NCBI RefSeq assembly: GCF_900604935.1
Contig: NZ_UWPC01000006.1
Location: forward strand, 79,223 to 143,222
Source: Vaginisenegalia massiliensis
GTDB lineage: Bacteria; Bacillota; Bacilli; Lactobacillales; Aerococcaceae
Direction: 5' to 3'
DNA length: 64,000 nt
A program made the translations under genes and the position numbers. Below are positions 50,060 through 58,114 of the stretch, piece after piece (position 1 is the stretch's first letter; the number at the start of each line of letters is the position of its first letter). Under the pieces are notes generated by a model. It worked only from the letters and a program-made list of their open reading frames with translations, made no database searches and was not told the DNA's origin.

Positions 50060-51274
50060 ATGACAATGACTATTTATGAAGACCAGTCGGTTGATATCGG
50101 CTGGTCTTCGACTAAAATCCAAGATTTTCGTCGTTGCTTACTCAATTGGTATGATCAAAATGGACGAGATCTACCCTGGCGTCGTAGTTGTGATCCCTAT
50201 CAAATTTGGGTTAGCGAAATTATGTTACAACAGACTCAAGTCGCGACGGTCATTCCTTATTTTGAACGTTTTATCGCTACTTTACCTAATATTGAGGCCT
50301 TAGCTCAAGCTGATCAAGCGACACTGATGAGCCTGTGGCAAGGTTTAGGTTATTATTCACGCGTTCGAAATATGCAAGAAGCGGCCCAACAAATAATGTC
50401 GGATTATCAGGGTCGCATGCCTGATACAATGCCTGACTTATTAAGTCTAAAAGGAGTTGGTCCCTATACAGCCGCCGCGATTGGATCGATTGCTTTTGGT
50501 TTAGTAGAACCAGCAGTGGATGGGAACCTGATGCGCATTGTAGCGCGACTGTTTGAACTGGATCATGACATCAGCCAAGTCAAAACACGTAAATTGTTTA
50601 CCCAAATTCTACGTCAATTAATTGATCCTGATCGTCCTGGTGATTTTAATCAAGCATTAATGGATCTTGGGGCTACCGTTATGACTCCAGCTAATCTGAA
50701 TCCAGAAGCGAGTCCTCTTAAGGAATTTGATGGCTCTTATCAGCATGGCACGGCTCACCTATATCCCGTTAAAAAGAAAAAGGCTAAAGCAAGTCATCAC
50801 CATCAATTAGTGTATTTTGTGCGTAATCAAAAGGGACAATGGTTACTTAATCGACATCAAGACCAGCAACTACTAACGGGCTTGTGGCATTTTCCTATTT
50901 ATGAACAAGACTTGATCTTTGAATCCGCTACCCCTTCAGAATTCATTGAGCCTTTTTTTGAATGGTTAGGTCAACAAGATATCAATTTGAAAGAAGTTGC
51001 TCTTCACCAACAGGTACATCTTTCTATGGCAAATGCAGAATCTCCTTACATGCCGTTTGACCAGAACTTTTCACCTATCAAACATGTCTTTAGTCATCGC
51101 GTATGGCATTTACAAATCATACCTATTTATATGGAAGACGAACTTGCTCAACGACTGGTTGAATTTAATCCAGAAAACTTTGTCTGGGTTCACCCGCAAG
51201 ATATAAACCTATATCCTTACTCTAGCTTACAAGCTAAACTTTATCAGGCAGTCCAAAGTGACAGTATGGAATAA
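50060..51274 (+). CDS. mutY: A/G-specific adenine glycosylase MutY (cluster-less)
   Basis: Removes adenine mispaired with 8-oxoguanine. Catalytic Glu in YQIWVSEIMLQQTQVATV; HhH LLSLKGVGPYTAAAIG; catalytic Asp in PAVDGNLMRI. A C-terminal NUDIX-like 8-oxoG recognition domain runs from about 250 (HQLVYFVRNQKGQWLL, TGLWHFPIYEQ). The four cysteines of the family's [4Fe-4S] cluster are gone: the segment reads MDLGATVMTPANLNPEASPL, with Met, Pro, Ser and Asp in their places. I start at ATG 50060; ATG 50045 overlaps the recX end. Length 404 aa, about 40 more than E. coli MutY. Confidence 0.93.
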   Translation: MTMTIYEDQSVDIGWSSTKIQDFRRCLLNWYDQNGRDLPWRRSCDPYQIWVSEIMLQQTQVATVIPYFERFIATLPNIEALAQADQATLMSLWQGLGYYSRVRNMQEAAQQIMSDYQGRMPDTMPDLLSLKGVGPYTAAAIGSIAFGLVEPAVDGNLMRIVARLFELDHDISQVKTRKLFTQILRQLIDPDRPGDFNQALMDLGATVMTPANLNPEASPLKEFDGSYQHGTAHLYPVKKKKAKASHHHQLVYFVRNQKGQWLLNRHQDQQLLTGLWHFPIYEQDLIFESATPSEFIEPFFEWLGQQDINLKEVALHQQVHLSMANAESPYMPFDQNFSPIKHVFSHRVWHLQIIPIYMEDELAQRLVEFNPENFVWVHPQDINLYPYSSLQAKLYQAVQSDSME

Positions 51275-51325
51275 GAAGTTTTTTTAGCTAAATCACAAGC
51301 CTTTAAACACAAAAAAATATTTTTG

Positions 51326-51334
51326 TGCTATAAT
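51326..51334 (+). promoter_or_regulatory. Extended -10 promoter of ntdP
   Basis: TGCTATAAT, TATAAT at 51329-51334, about 60 bases before the start. No clear -35. Confidence 0.45.
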
Positions 51335-51396
51335 GCAAGAGTATAGTTTATGACTCTAAGGGTCACAACCAAAACACACAGAAAGTAGGTTTGGTG

Positions 51397-51948
51397 ATGA
51401 AGCAACCAAAAGAGGGTGAATTCATCACTATTAAAAGTTATAAACATGATGGCTCATTACACCGAACTTGGCGTGATACGATGGTACTCAAGACCAGTGA
51501 TCAGTCCATTATCGGCTGTAATGATCATACTTTAGTAACTGAATCTGATGGTCGGCGATGGGTAACCCGTGAAGCAGCCCTACTGTATTACCATAAACAT
51601 TATTGGTTTAATATTGTAGCCATGATTCGCAAACGTGGGGTTACTTATTATTGTAATTTAGCTTCACCTTATCTCATTGATAATGAAGCTTTAAAATATA
51701 TCGACTATGATTTAGATATTAAGGTGTTTCCTGATGGAGAGAAGCGCTTGCTAGATGTTGATGAATATGAAGTGCATAGTCGCCGTTATCAGTATCCTCC
51801 TGAAATTGATCGGATTCTTAAATATAACATTCAAGAATTAGTCAGATGGATTGAAGAGGAGAAAGGTCCATTCTCACCGGAATTCATTGATATTTGGTAT
51901 GAGCGTTATTGTCAACTGACGCATCGGAAAACCACCAAAGATAACTAA
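51397..51948 (+). CDS. ntdP: DUF402 nucleoside tri-/diphosphatase
   Basis: A 183-aa FomD/DUF402 protein; the Staphylococcus homologue hydrolyses nucleoside tri- and diphosphates. [40 protein letters not shown] and [15 protein letters not shown] followed by [10 protein letters not shown] carry the conserved Asp metal ligands of the beta-barrel site. ATG 51397 is six bases after AGGT; TTG 51391 would overlap it. The gene stands alone with its own promoter and terminator. Confidence 0.9.
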   Translation: MKQPKEGEFITIKSYKHDGSLHRTWRDTMVLKTSDQSIIGCNDHTLVTESDGRRWVTREAALLYYHKHYWFNIVAMIRKRGVTYYCNLASPYLIDNEALKYIDYDLDIKVFPDGEKRLLDVDEYEVHSRRYQYPPEIDRILKYNIQELVRWIEEEKGPFSPEFIDIWYERYCQLTHRKTTKDN

Positions 51949-51982
51949 ATAGTGGTCAGAATTTACTTTTTGGCAAAGATTA

Positions 51983-52014
51983 AAAGCTTGGAACTTCTGT
52001 TCCAAGCTTTTTTG
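51983..52014 (+). terminator. Terminator of ntdP
   Basis: AAAGCTTGGAAC / GTTCCAAGCTTT with a 4-base loop, then TTTT. Confidence 0.9.
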
Positions 52015-52042
52015 TTTAGTGGCCCAATTTTTTGTTTACTTC

Positions 52043-52313
52043 TTAAGGTTCACCGAACCTCATCACACCTTAAATAATTGGGTTCTAAAAGGCTGAAATG
52101 GCCTCCACTTCCTTACCAATCCGCCGCTTGTGATCAAGCATTGCGTTTGGTATGGGAAGTGCTCCATTTCATGGCGCCTTTTATCTCACCTTGTTAATTT
52201 GGCTCTTCGGTTCAGCTTTGACGTCCATTTCGTTATGATCTAGCTTTGCTTAGTGCAAATCGTCGTTCATAAGCTCAATGATTCAAAGCTAATCGAACCT
52301 CATCTCACCTTGT
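52043..52313. repeat. Modular noncoding hairpin element
   Basis: No ORF. (A) AGGTTC-ACC-GAACCT (52046-52060), exclusive with TTAAGGT/ACCTTAA (52043-52073). (B) A long hairpin 52087-52182: AAAAGGC/GCCTTTT, GAAATGG/CCATTTC, CACTTCC/GGAAGTG, TACCAA/TTGGTA, GCTTG-TGAT-CAAGC. (C) A second, 52209-52299: GGTTC/GAACC, GCTTTGA/TCAAAGC, TTATGA/TCATAA, TTTGC-TTAGT-GCAAA. Each of the three hairpins is followed by a linker of the form (C/T)ATC(A/T)CACCTT at 52061, 52182 and 52301, about 120 bases apart. Strand of action unknown. Confidence 0.6.
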
Positions 52314-52316
52314 TCT

Positions 52317-52345
52317 TTGACTTTTTTTGTGAGATAGTGTACATT
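52317..52345 (+). promoter_or_regulatory. glmS promoter
   Basis: TTGACT (52317-52322), 17-base spacer, TACATT (52340-52345). Transcription would start about 50 bases before the ribozyme cleavage site. Confidence 0.7.
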
Positions 52346-52394
52346 TATCTTTGCTTTTAGAAAATTTTTTCATTGGGGAGGATCGAGGTTTAAT

Positions 52395-52548
52395 TAATGG
52401 ATAGCGCCAGGCCTTATTAAATAAGGTGACGAGGATTGAGCTTATCGAAGGATTCGGCGGGTGGCTCAAGGCTTATGCAGTCTACAGAAATAGGAAAACT
52501 TCTAACCGTGAGGGAGAAACAAAGGCTATTTCACGCATCTAAAAGCGA
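52395..52548 (+). ncRNA. glmS ribozyme/riboswitch
   Basis: A self-cleaving ribozyme activated by glucosamine-6-phosphate. Core motifs follow the glmS order: the cleavage site A|GCGCC (cut after A52403), GACGAGGATTGAG, TTATCGAAGGATTCGGCGGG, then CTAACCGTGAGGGAGAAAC in the 3' domain. The region sits between the promoter and the glmS start codon. The 3' boundary is approximate. Known consequence: high GlcN6P triggers cleavage and decay of glmS mRNA. Confidence 0.93.
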
Positions 52549-52582
52549 TAATAAAATTTATCGTGAAATGAGGACTAGATGT

Positions 52583-54391
52583 ATGTGTGGTATTGTAGGT
52601 TTTATTGGTCAAGGTAATGTTCAAGAAGTTTTAATTAGTGGTTTAGAAAAGCTGGAATATCGTGGTTATGATTCGGCGGGTATTTTTGTTATCGACCAAG
52701 CTAATCAAGCTCATTTGTTCAAAGAAGAAGGGCGAATTGCCAAATTAAAAACCGTCGTTGATTTTGAATTAGCCACTAAAGTTGGGATTGGTCATACCCG
52801 TTGGGCTACCCATGGTCCAGCAGCTAAGCATAATGCCCATCCACATCAATCACCAAGTGGGCGGTTTGTTTTGGTTCACAATGGAGTTATTGAAAACTTT
52901 AACCAATTACGTGAAGAGTATTTGAATGGGGTAACATTACAGTCTCAAACGGATACTGAGATTGCTGTAGCGATTATTGAACATTTTGCTGTTAATGAAG
53001 ACTTATCGGGTAAAGAAGCTTTCAAGAAAGCTTTATCAGTTATTGAAGGGTCCTATGCTTTTGGCCTAATTGATGTAGAAAATCCTGATGTCATGTATGC
53101 AGCTAAAAATAAGAGCCCTTTATTAATCGGAAAGGGTCAAGGCTTCAATATGATTTGTTCAGATGCCATGGCTGGCATTGCTTATACCAATCAGTATATT
53201 GAAATTAAAGACAAAGAATTGATCACCTTGACGGCTGATCAAGTTACGATTGAGGATTTCCAAGGTCAAGTTATCGATCGCCCGGCTTATGTGGCTGAAC
53301 TAGATGCCAGTGATTTGGAAAAAGGGACCTATCCTTACTATATGATTAAGGAAATCGATGAACAACCAGCGGTGATGCGTCGTCTTATCCAAGAATATCA
53401 AGGTCCGAATGGACATTTTGAAGTCGAAGCTAGCTTAACTAAAGATTTATTAGCGGCTGATCGGGTCTATATCGTGGCTTGTGGTACGAGTAATCATGCA
53501 GGCTGGGTGGGTAAATCTTTATTAGAAAAATTAGTGAAGTTACCTACTGAAGTACATTTGTCTAGTGAATTTGCTTATCAATTGCCATTGTTAAGTGAGC
53601 ATCCATTCTTTATTTTTCTTACGCAATCTGGTGAAACAGCAGATAGTCGTCAAGCCTTGGTTAAAGTGAATGAATTAGGTTACCCATCATTAACCATTAC
53701 AAATGTGAAAGGCTCAACCTTATCTCGTGAAGCAAGCCATACACTCTTGCTTCATGCCGGTCCTGAAATTGCCGTTGCTTCTACTAAAGCTTACACCGCC
53801 CAAATTGCTGTTATGGCTGTTTTAGCGGATGCCTTAGCTCATGAAAAATATGGTCAAAGTTCAATGGATATGGTTCGAGAATTGAGTATTGTGGCTTCGG
53901 CGATGGAGACCATCCTAGCTGATAAAGATAAGATTAATGAGTGGGCAAGTCAGAATTTATTGGCTACCCGAAATGCGTTCTACATCGGTCGTTTGTTAGA
54001 CTACTATGTAGCGATGGAATCAGCTTTAAAATTGAAAGAGATTTCTTATATTCAAACTGAAGCCTTTGCTGCTGGCGAATTGAAGCATGGAACGATTGCT
54101 TTAGTCGAAGAAGGCACACCTGTTATTGGTTTAATCACTGACCCTAGTGTGGCGGCTCATACCCGTGGAAATATTGAAGAAGTGAGAGCTCGTGGTGCTC
54201 AAACGATGGTTATCTCCACAAAAGTGACTGCTAAGGCAGAAGATGATTTTGTATTACCAAGTGTTCATGCTAACCTAACGCCTTTAGCAACCGTTATCGT
54301 GACTCAATTGATTGCTTACTTTACTACTTTAGGTAAAGGTTACGATGTTGATAAACCGCGTAATTTAGCTAAGTCAGTGACTGTTGAATAA
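52583..54391 (+). CDS. glmS: Glutamine-fructose-6-phosphate aminotransferase
   Basis: Makes glucosamine-6-phosphate from fructose-6-P and glutamine, the entry to UDP-GlcNAc, peptidoglycan and amino-sugar polymers. After Met removal, the N-terminal Cys of [12 protein letters not shown] is the glutaminase nucleophile, which fixes the start at ATG 52583; the longer frame to 52436 runs through the ribozyme. [11 protein letters not shown] and HNGVIENF are glutaminase motifs. Two SIS domains follow ([28 protein letters not shown]), ending in [12 protein letters not shown]. Length 602 aa is standard. Controlled by the upstream ribozyme. Confidence 0.98.
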   Translation: MCGIVGFIGQGNVQEVLISGLEKLEYRGYDSAGIFVIDQANQAHLFKEEGRIAKLKTVVDFELATKVGIGHTRWATHGPAAKHNAHPHQSPSGRFVLVHNGVIENFNQLREEYLNGVTLQSQTDTEIAVAIIEHFAVNEDLSGKEAFKKALSVIEGSYAFGLIDVENPDVMYAAKNKSPLLIGKGQGFNMICSDAMAGIAYTNQYIEIKDKELITLTADQVTIEDFQGQVIDRPAYVAELDASDLEKGTYPYYMIKEIDEQPAVMRRLIQEYQGPNGHFEVEASLTKDLLAADRVYIVACGTSNHAGWVGKSLLEKLVKLPTEVHLSSEFAYQLPLLSEHPFFIFLTQSGETADSRQALVKVNELGYPSLTITNVKGSTLSREASHTLLLHAGPEIAVASTKAYTAQIAVMAVLADALAHEKYGQSSMDMVRELSIVASAMETILADKDKINEWASQNLLATRNAFYIGRLLDYYVAMESALKLKEISYIQTEAFAAGELKHGTIALVEEGTPVIGLITDPSVAAHTRGNIEEVRARGAQTMVISTKVTAKAEDDFVLPSVHANLTPLATVIVTQLIAYFTTLGKGYDVDKPRNLAKSVTVE

Positions 54392-54413
54392 GCGACTATA
54401 AACATTCAAACTA

Positions 54414-54476
54414 ATAATAACCCTCTACTTACCATGATTACATTGATCATCATGGTAAGTAGGGGGTTATTTGATT
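54414..54476. terminator. Bidirectional terminator between glmS and the acyltransferase
   Basis: AATAACCC...CTACTTACCATGAT pairs with ATCATGGTAAGTAG...GGGTTATT over some 20 bp. A/T-rich flanks on both sides. Confidence 0.85.
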
Positions 54477-54498
54477 TTCAATTATTCATGCCAGAAAG

Positions 54499-55599
54499 TC
54501 ATCCGTTATTAGGTAGGGATGGAAAAGAAGATTTGAATAGTTTTTGGACGCTTTGGGTCATCCAAACGGCTAATTTTTGAACATTTAATCGATTAAATAG
54601 TTTAATTCGTAACCAATCGACTAAACTACAGGTGAAATAAATGGCTAAGACGGATAAAACTATGCCCAAATACATGGTGACAAGGGGTTTTTTGAGTAGA
54701 AAGGCCAATTGTTGATCAATCGCTTGGAACCAGACTGGATGGACATGGATTAAATACACACTAAAGGTCATCGGCGTTAGGATTTTAATCGGCTTTTGCC
54801 AAGCGCTTAAGTCGAGTTTAGCAAATAAGATTAACAGAGCGACGGCATCCAGGACCATAGTAGGTGAAGTATAACGAACAAGATACCAAGAGTTACCGAT
54901 TTTCGTTTCAGAATGAAGGTCCCACCATTGAATTCCCAATTTAGTCAAGTAAGTAATGGCTGACGCAGAAAGATAAGTGAGCAGAAGTTTGGTTTTAGAC
55001 CATGATGAAAAACTGTCGAAGCGTTTAAGATATCCACCGAATAAATAGAGAATAGCTAACCATAAGGGGCTGTAACCATAGCCTACAGTGAATAAATCAT
55101 CGCTGATTAAGGTTGTCATGACTGAGAAGAGGCCAAATAAACTGATCATCATGGCGGTTAAATCGGTTTTATTAAGATTATTTAATATATAATTGAAAGC
55201 CGGGACAAAGAAAGATATACAAAAATAGGCCGTAAAATACCAATAGCGCTGGGTTAACAACGGGAAAAATGAAAGTCCTAAATCGGTCAAACCATAATCC
55301 TTAGGGAAAATAAAGCAACCAATGGCAGTATTGACTACTGTATAGAAACAGGCTAGCAACCATAAAGCACTGATATTGTGGTAGTTAAAGCGTTTGTTGA
55401 CCCCGACATAACCAGATATCAAAGCAAACACATTGACCGAACAATAGGCTAAAATCTCAAGTATCCAAATGCTTTGATAGCGGAGACCAAGAATAGGTCC
55501 TTTGTCTAAGAGGCCACCATGGCTAAGGGTATGTAAGGTGACAATCATCATCATGGCGACAATACGTAATAAATCAATTCCCCAATTTCGTTGTTTCAT
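54499..55599 (-). CDS. Acyltransferase 3 family membrane protein
   Basis: An integral membrane O-acyltransferase (OatA/WciG-type AT3 domain) of 366 aa with about ten helices. WGIDLLRIVAMMMIVTLHTL holds the family Arg and His, and FISFFVPAFNYILNN and SVYLIHVHPVWFQAID are later family blocks. There is no C-terminal SGNH domain, so it is not a full OatA and may acetylate a cytoplasmic or lipid-linked glycan. It stands alone. A capsule-modifying role is possible, but the capsule locus is ~9 kb away. Confidence 0.85.
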   Translation of the reverse strand: MKQRNWGIDLLRIVAMMMIVTLHTLSHGGLLDKGPILGLRYQSIWILEILAYCSVNVFALISGYVGVNKRFNYHNISALWLLACFYTVVNTAIGCFIFPKDYGLTDLGLSFFPLLTQRYWYFTAYFCISFFVPAFNYILNNLNKTDLTAMMISLFGLFSVMTTLISDDLFTVGYGYSPLWLAILYLFGGYLKRFDSFSSWSKTKLLLTYLSASAITYLTKLGIQWWDLHSETKIGNSWYLVRYTSPTMVLDAVALLILFAKLDLSAWQKPIKILTPMTFSVYLIHVHPVWFQAIDQQLAFLLKKPLVTMYLGIVLSVLAIYFTCSLVDWLRIKLFNRLNVQKLAVWMTQSVQKLFKSSFPSLPNNG

Positions 55600-55713
55600 T
55601 GTTAATATTCACTCATTCCATCAAATTATCTAGTAATTATCATACCGCATTATTGCTATCAAACCTATTCAATCATCCAAATTTTAGTGTAAGTAAACTT
55701 ATAAGTGATAGGG

Positions 55714-55767
55714 TTTACATAAAGAAAACTTAAAATTTACATTAAATTAATATTTTCTTCGTATACT
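55714..55767 (+). promoter_or_regulatory. Promoter region with possible Pho box
   Basis: TTTACAT occurs at 55714 and 55736, exactly 22 bases (two helical turns) apart, before a -10 TATACT (55762-55767). TT(A/C/T)A(C/T)A repeats spaced by 11-base multiples are PhoP-binding marks in Bacillus. The intervening 55725 position is poor (AAAACT). Confidence 0.35.
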
Positions 55768-55817
55768 AATTGAGGATTCATTTTATCCCAAAAACTATTA
55801 GAGGAGCGTATTAAACG

Positions 55818-57992
55818 ATGAAATCATCTGTTTCATATAAGCAATTAGTTTTATCTGGTTTATTATCTGTTTCTTTCTTAAATCTTTATGCAGCGCAAAC
55901 CCATGCTCAAGATGTAGCACCAGCAAGTACCGAAGCTGTAACTACTCAAGCAGCGGCTCCTGCTGAAGTAGTAAATACTGCAAGTCCAGTCAATACACCT
56001 GTGACTGAAACAAGTTCAACTCAAGTTGCAAATCCTACTAGTTTAGCAGCCGCTCCAGTTAGCGAGACAACAACTGAAGCTGCGACAACTCAAGCAGCTC
56101 CTACTGTTCAAGTGGGTAACCAAACAATTACTTTAGCTACTGAAAAGCCAGCAGTTGCCCCAGTTAAAGTGAATGATAAGCCTAACCGTTTGGCTGTAAA
56201 CGTAACAACACATCCTGAATCAGAAATGGCGTTCAACTGGTACACCACAAATGAAGTGAGAGACTCAAAAGTCTTAATTTCTACTGATAAAAACTTTACT
56301 AATCCAATCACATACGCTGTTCAAAATATCCAAGTTGAGTCAAACTACGATGATCGTACAGCTGATGGTCATTTAATTTTCACTGTTCGCGATAATAATG
56401 AACAAGTTATCGGCTATTATACTGATGCAGTAATCGATCCAAAGAACTTTGGATTTACTGATGGTGATACTGCAGGCTATCCTGATACTCGTACTGTAAA
56501 CGAATATATTCACCGTGTAGTAGCCAACGGCTTAACTCCAAATACAGTTTATTACTATAAAGTAGGTAGTGAGTCTAAAGGATTTAGCCCAGTAGGTTTA
56601 TTCAAGACTGCAGCGAATGAATCACAACCTTTCCGCTTCATCCAATACACAGATACTCAAAATGCTGACCACAATGAAAATGTCCGCAATGAAGCTCAAT
56701 ATGGTGCTCAAACACTTAAAGAAGCTTTAGCAACTGCTGGCGATGCAGCTTTCGCTCTTCACACTGGTGACTTTGTTGAGTATTCAGCTTTGGAAGACGA
56801 ATGGATGGATATTCTTGAAAAAATTAAAGATTCTATGCTAACTACACCTCAAGTCTCAGTAGCGGGTAACCATGACAGCCAAAAAGGCGAATTCACTGAA
56901 CACTTGAATGTCCCAATTACCAACGATAATAAATCACGTGGAGCATATTATTCATATGATTATAACAATTCTCACTTCGTTGTTTTAAATACTAATGATA
57001 ACAAGAAAAATGATGATAATCCTGAAGCATGGGCACTAGGTAATATGCAATTAGATTGGTTAGAAAAAGACTTAGCTGATGCTCGTGCGCGTAACGTTGA
57101 CTGGTTAGTGTTAGCTTATCACAAGACTTTATTCTCAGGTTCATACCACTCATTATTAGACGGTGACATGAATCGTGTTAGAGAACGTTTAATGCAAATT
57201 ATTGATAAATACGATGTTGATTTAGTTTTAAATGGTCACGATCACGTCTTAACTCGTACTCTACCTTTAGAATACAGCAAAGATGCCTTTGCAAATGGTG
57301 TTGTTGATAAAGATGCAAAAGTATTAACTGATGTGAAAGGTAACAAATATATTGATACTAAGGGATCAATTTTCTTAATTCCAAACACTGCAGGTACTAA
57401 GAACTACGACAATATTTACAAACATAATATTGACGAATTGAAAAAAATTGATTCAGATTTCGACACTTTAACCGCTGACCAATTAGCTTACTATAATTCA
57501 TTATTTGAATATAATGCTCAACCTGGTCATTCTGATGGCTTTAAAGAAGGTATTTCTAACTACCGTGAAGGAAATATCCAACATTTTGCTGTCTACAGTG
57601 TAACTAAAGATCAACTAAAAGTAGAAATGTACGAAGTAGCGGGCGAATTAGCAAAAGGTGAAAATCCACTTAGAAAAGCTCGCTTAATCGATACTTTCAC
57701 TTTGGTTAACCATAATTTTGATTTAGAAGCAACAAATAAAGCTTTATTAGCTAAAGATGCAGAAGACGCAGCCAAGAAAGCGGCTGAAGAAGCTACTAAG
57801 AATAATAAAGGTGAATTAGTAATCAAAGGTATTGACAAAGTGTATGCTGCTGAACCTAAAGCATCCAAACCATCTAAGAAGCAAGCGACTTTACCATCAA
57901 CTGGTGAATTTAGTGATATGACAGCTGCCTTTGCAGGATTATTAGCAAGTATGGGCGTGGGTATCTTAGCATGGACTAACAAAAAACGTTAA
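55818..57992 (+). CDS. Wall-anchored purple-acid-phosphatase-like protein
   Basis: A secreted, sortase-anchored metallophosphatase of 724 aa. Signal peptide (KQLVLSGLLSVSFLNLYAAQ, probable cut after THA). An Ala/Thr/Pro/Val-rich linker (30-110) spans the wall. Next comes an Fn3-like PAP N-domain (NVTTHPESEMAFNWYTTNE; TPNTVYYYKVGSE) and a calcineurin-like phosphoesterase domain: FIQYTDTQ, HTGDFVEY, AGNHDS, LAYHKTLF, NGHDHVLTRT. The anchor is LPSTG at about 692-696, a hydrophobic stretch, and NKKR. Metal-ligand motifs are complete. Likely releases phosphate from host or environmental phosphoesters; the exact substrate is unknown. Confidence 0.9.
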   Translation: MKSSVSYKQLVLSGLLSVSFLNLYAAQTHAQDVAPASTEAVTTQAAAPAEVVNTASPVNTPVTETSSTQVANPTSLAAAPVSETTTEAATTQAAPTVQVGNQTITLATEKPAVAPVKVNDKPNRLAVNVTTHPESEMAFNWYTTNEVRDSKVLISTDKNFTNPITYAVQNIQVESNYDDRTADGHLIFTVRDNNEQVIGYYTDAVIDPKNFGFTDGDTAGYPDTRTVNEYIHRVVANGLTPNTVYYYKVGSESKGFSPVGLFKTAANESQPFRFIQYTDTQNADHNENVRNEAQYGAQTLKEALATAGDAAFALHTGDFVEYSALEDEWMDILEKIKDSMLTTPQVSVAGNHDSQKGEFTEHLNVPITNDNKSRGAYYSYDYNNSHFVVLNTNDNKKNDDNPEAWALGNMQLDWLEKDLADARARNVDWLVLAYHKTLFSGSYHSLLDGDMNRVRERLMQIIDKYDVDLVLNGHDHVLTRTLPLEYSKDAFANGVVDKDAKVLTDVKGNKYIDTKGSIFLIPNTAGTKNYDNIYKHNIDELKKIDSDFDTLTADQLAYYNSLFEYNAQPGHSDGFKEGISNYREGNIQHFAVYSVTKDQLKVEMYEVAGELAKGENPLRKARLIDTFTLVNHNFDLEATNKALLAKDAEDAAKKAAEEATKNNKGELVIKGIDKVYAAEPKASKPSKKQATLPSTGEFSDMTAAFAGLLASMGVGILAWTNKKR

Positions 57993-58020
57993 TAATAGCT
58001 AAACCAAATGGATAATTAAG

Positions 58021-58065
58021 AAAAGCTCCCTTTTTGATATTATGTCAAGAAGGGAGCTTTTTTTG
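58021..58065. terminator. Bidirectional terminator
   Basis: AAAAGCTCCCTT pairs with AAGGGAGCTTTT around a ~17-base loop, with a T7 run. It separates the phosphatase (+) and kup (-). Confidence 0.85.
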
Positions 58066-58114
58066 CATAAAAAGAGATTTCTGTTGGGACATGAAGGAAC
58101 CGATTAGCAGTTAA

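Noticed and set aside
52043..52313. T-box leader or tRNA-like structure
   Set aside because: No T-box consensus (GGGTGGTACCGCG), no tRNA CCA or T-loop motif, and the element ends before the glmS promoter.
52436..52582. N-terminal extension of glmS from TTG 52436
   Set aside because: The stretch is the glmS ribozyme, and the enzyme needs the Cys right after Met at 52583 as its N-terminal nucleophile.
57611..57982. 123-codon minus-strand frame within the phosphatase gene
   Set aside because: Shadow of the Ala/Lys-rich C-terminal region; no ribosome site and no recognisable protein.
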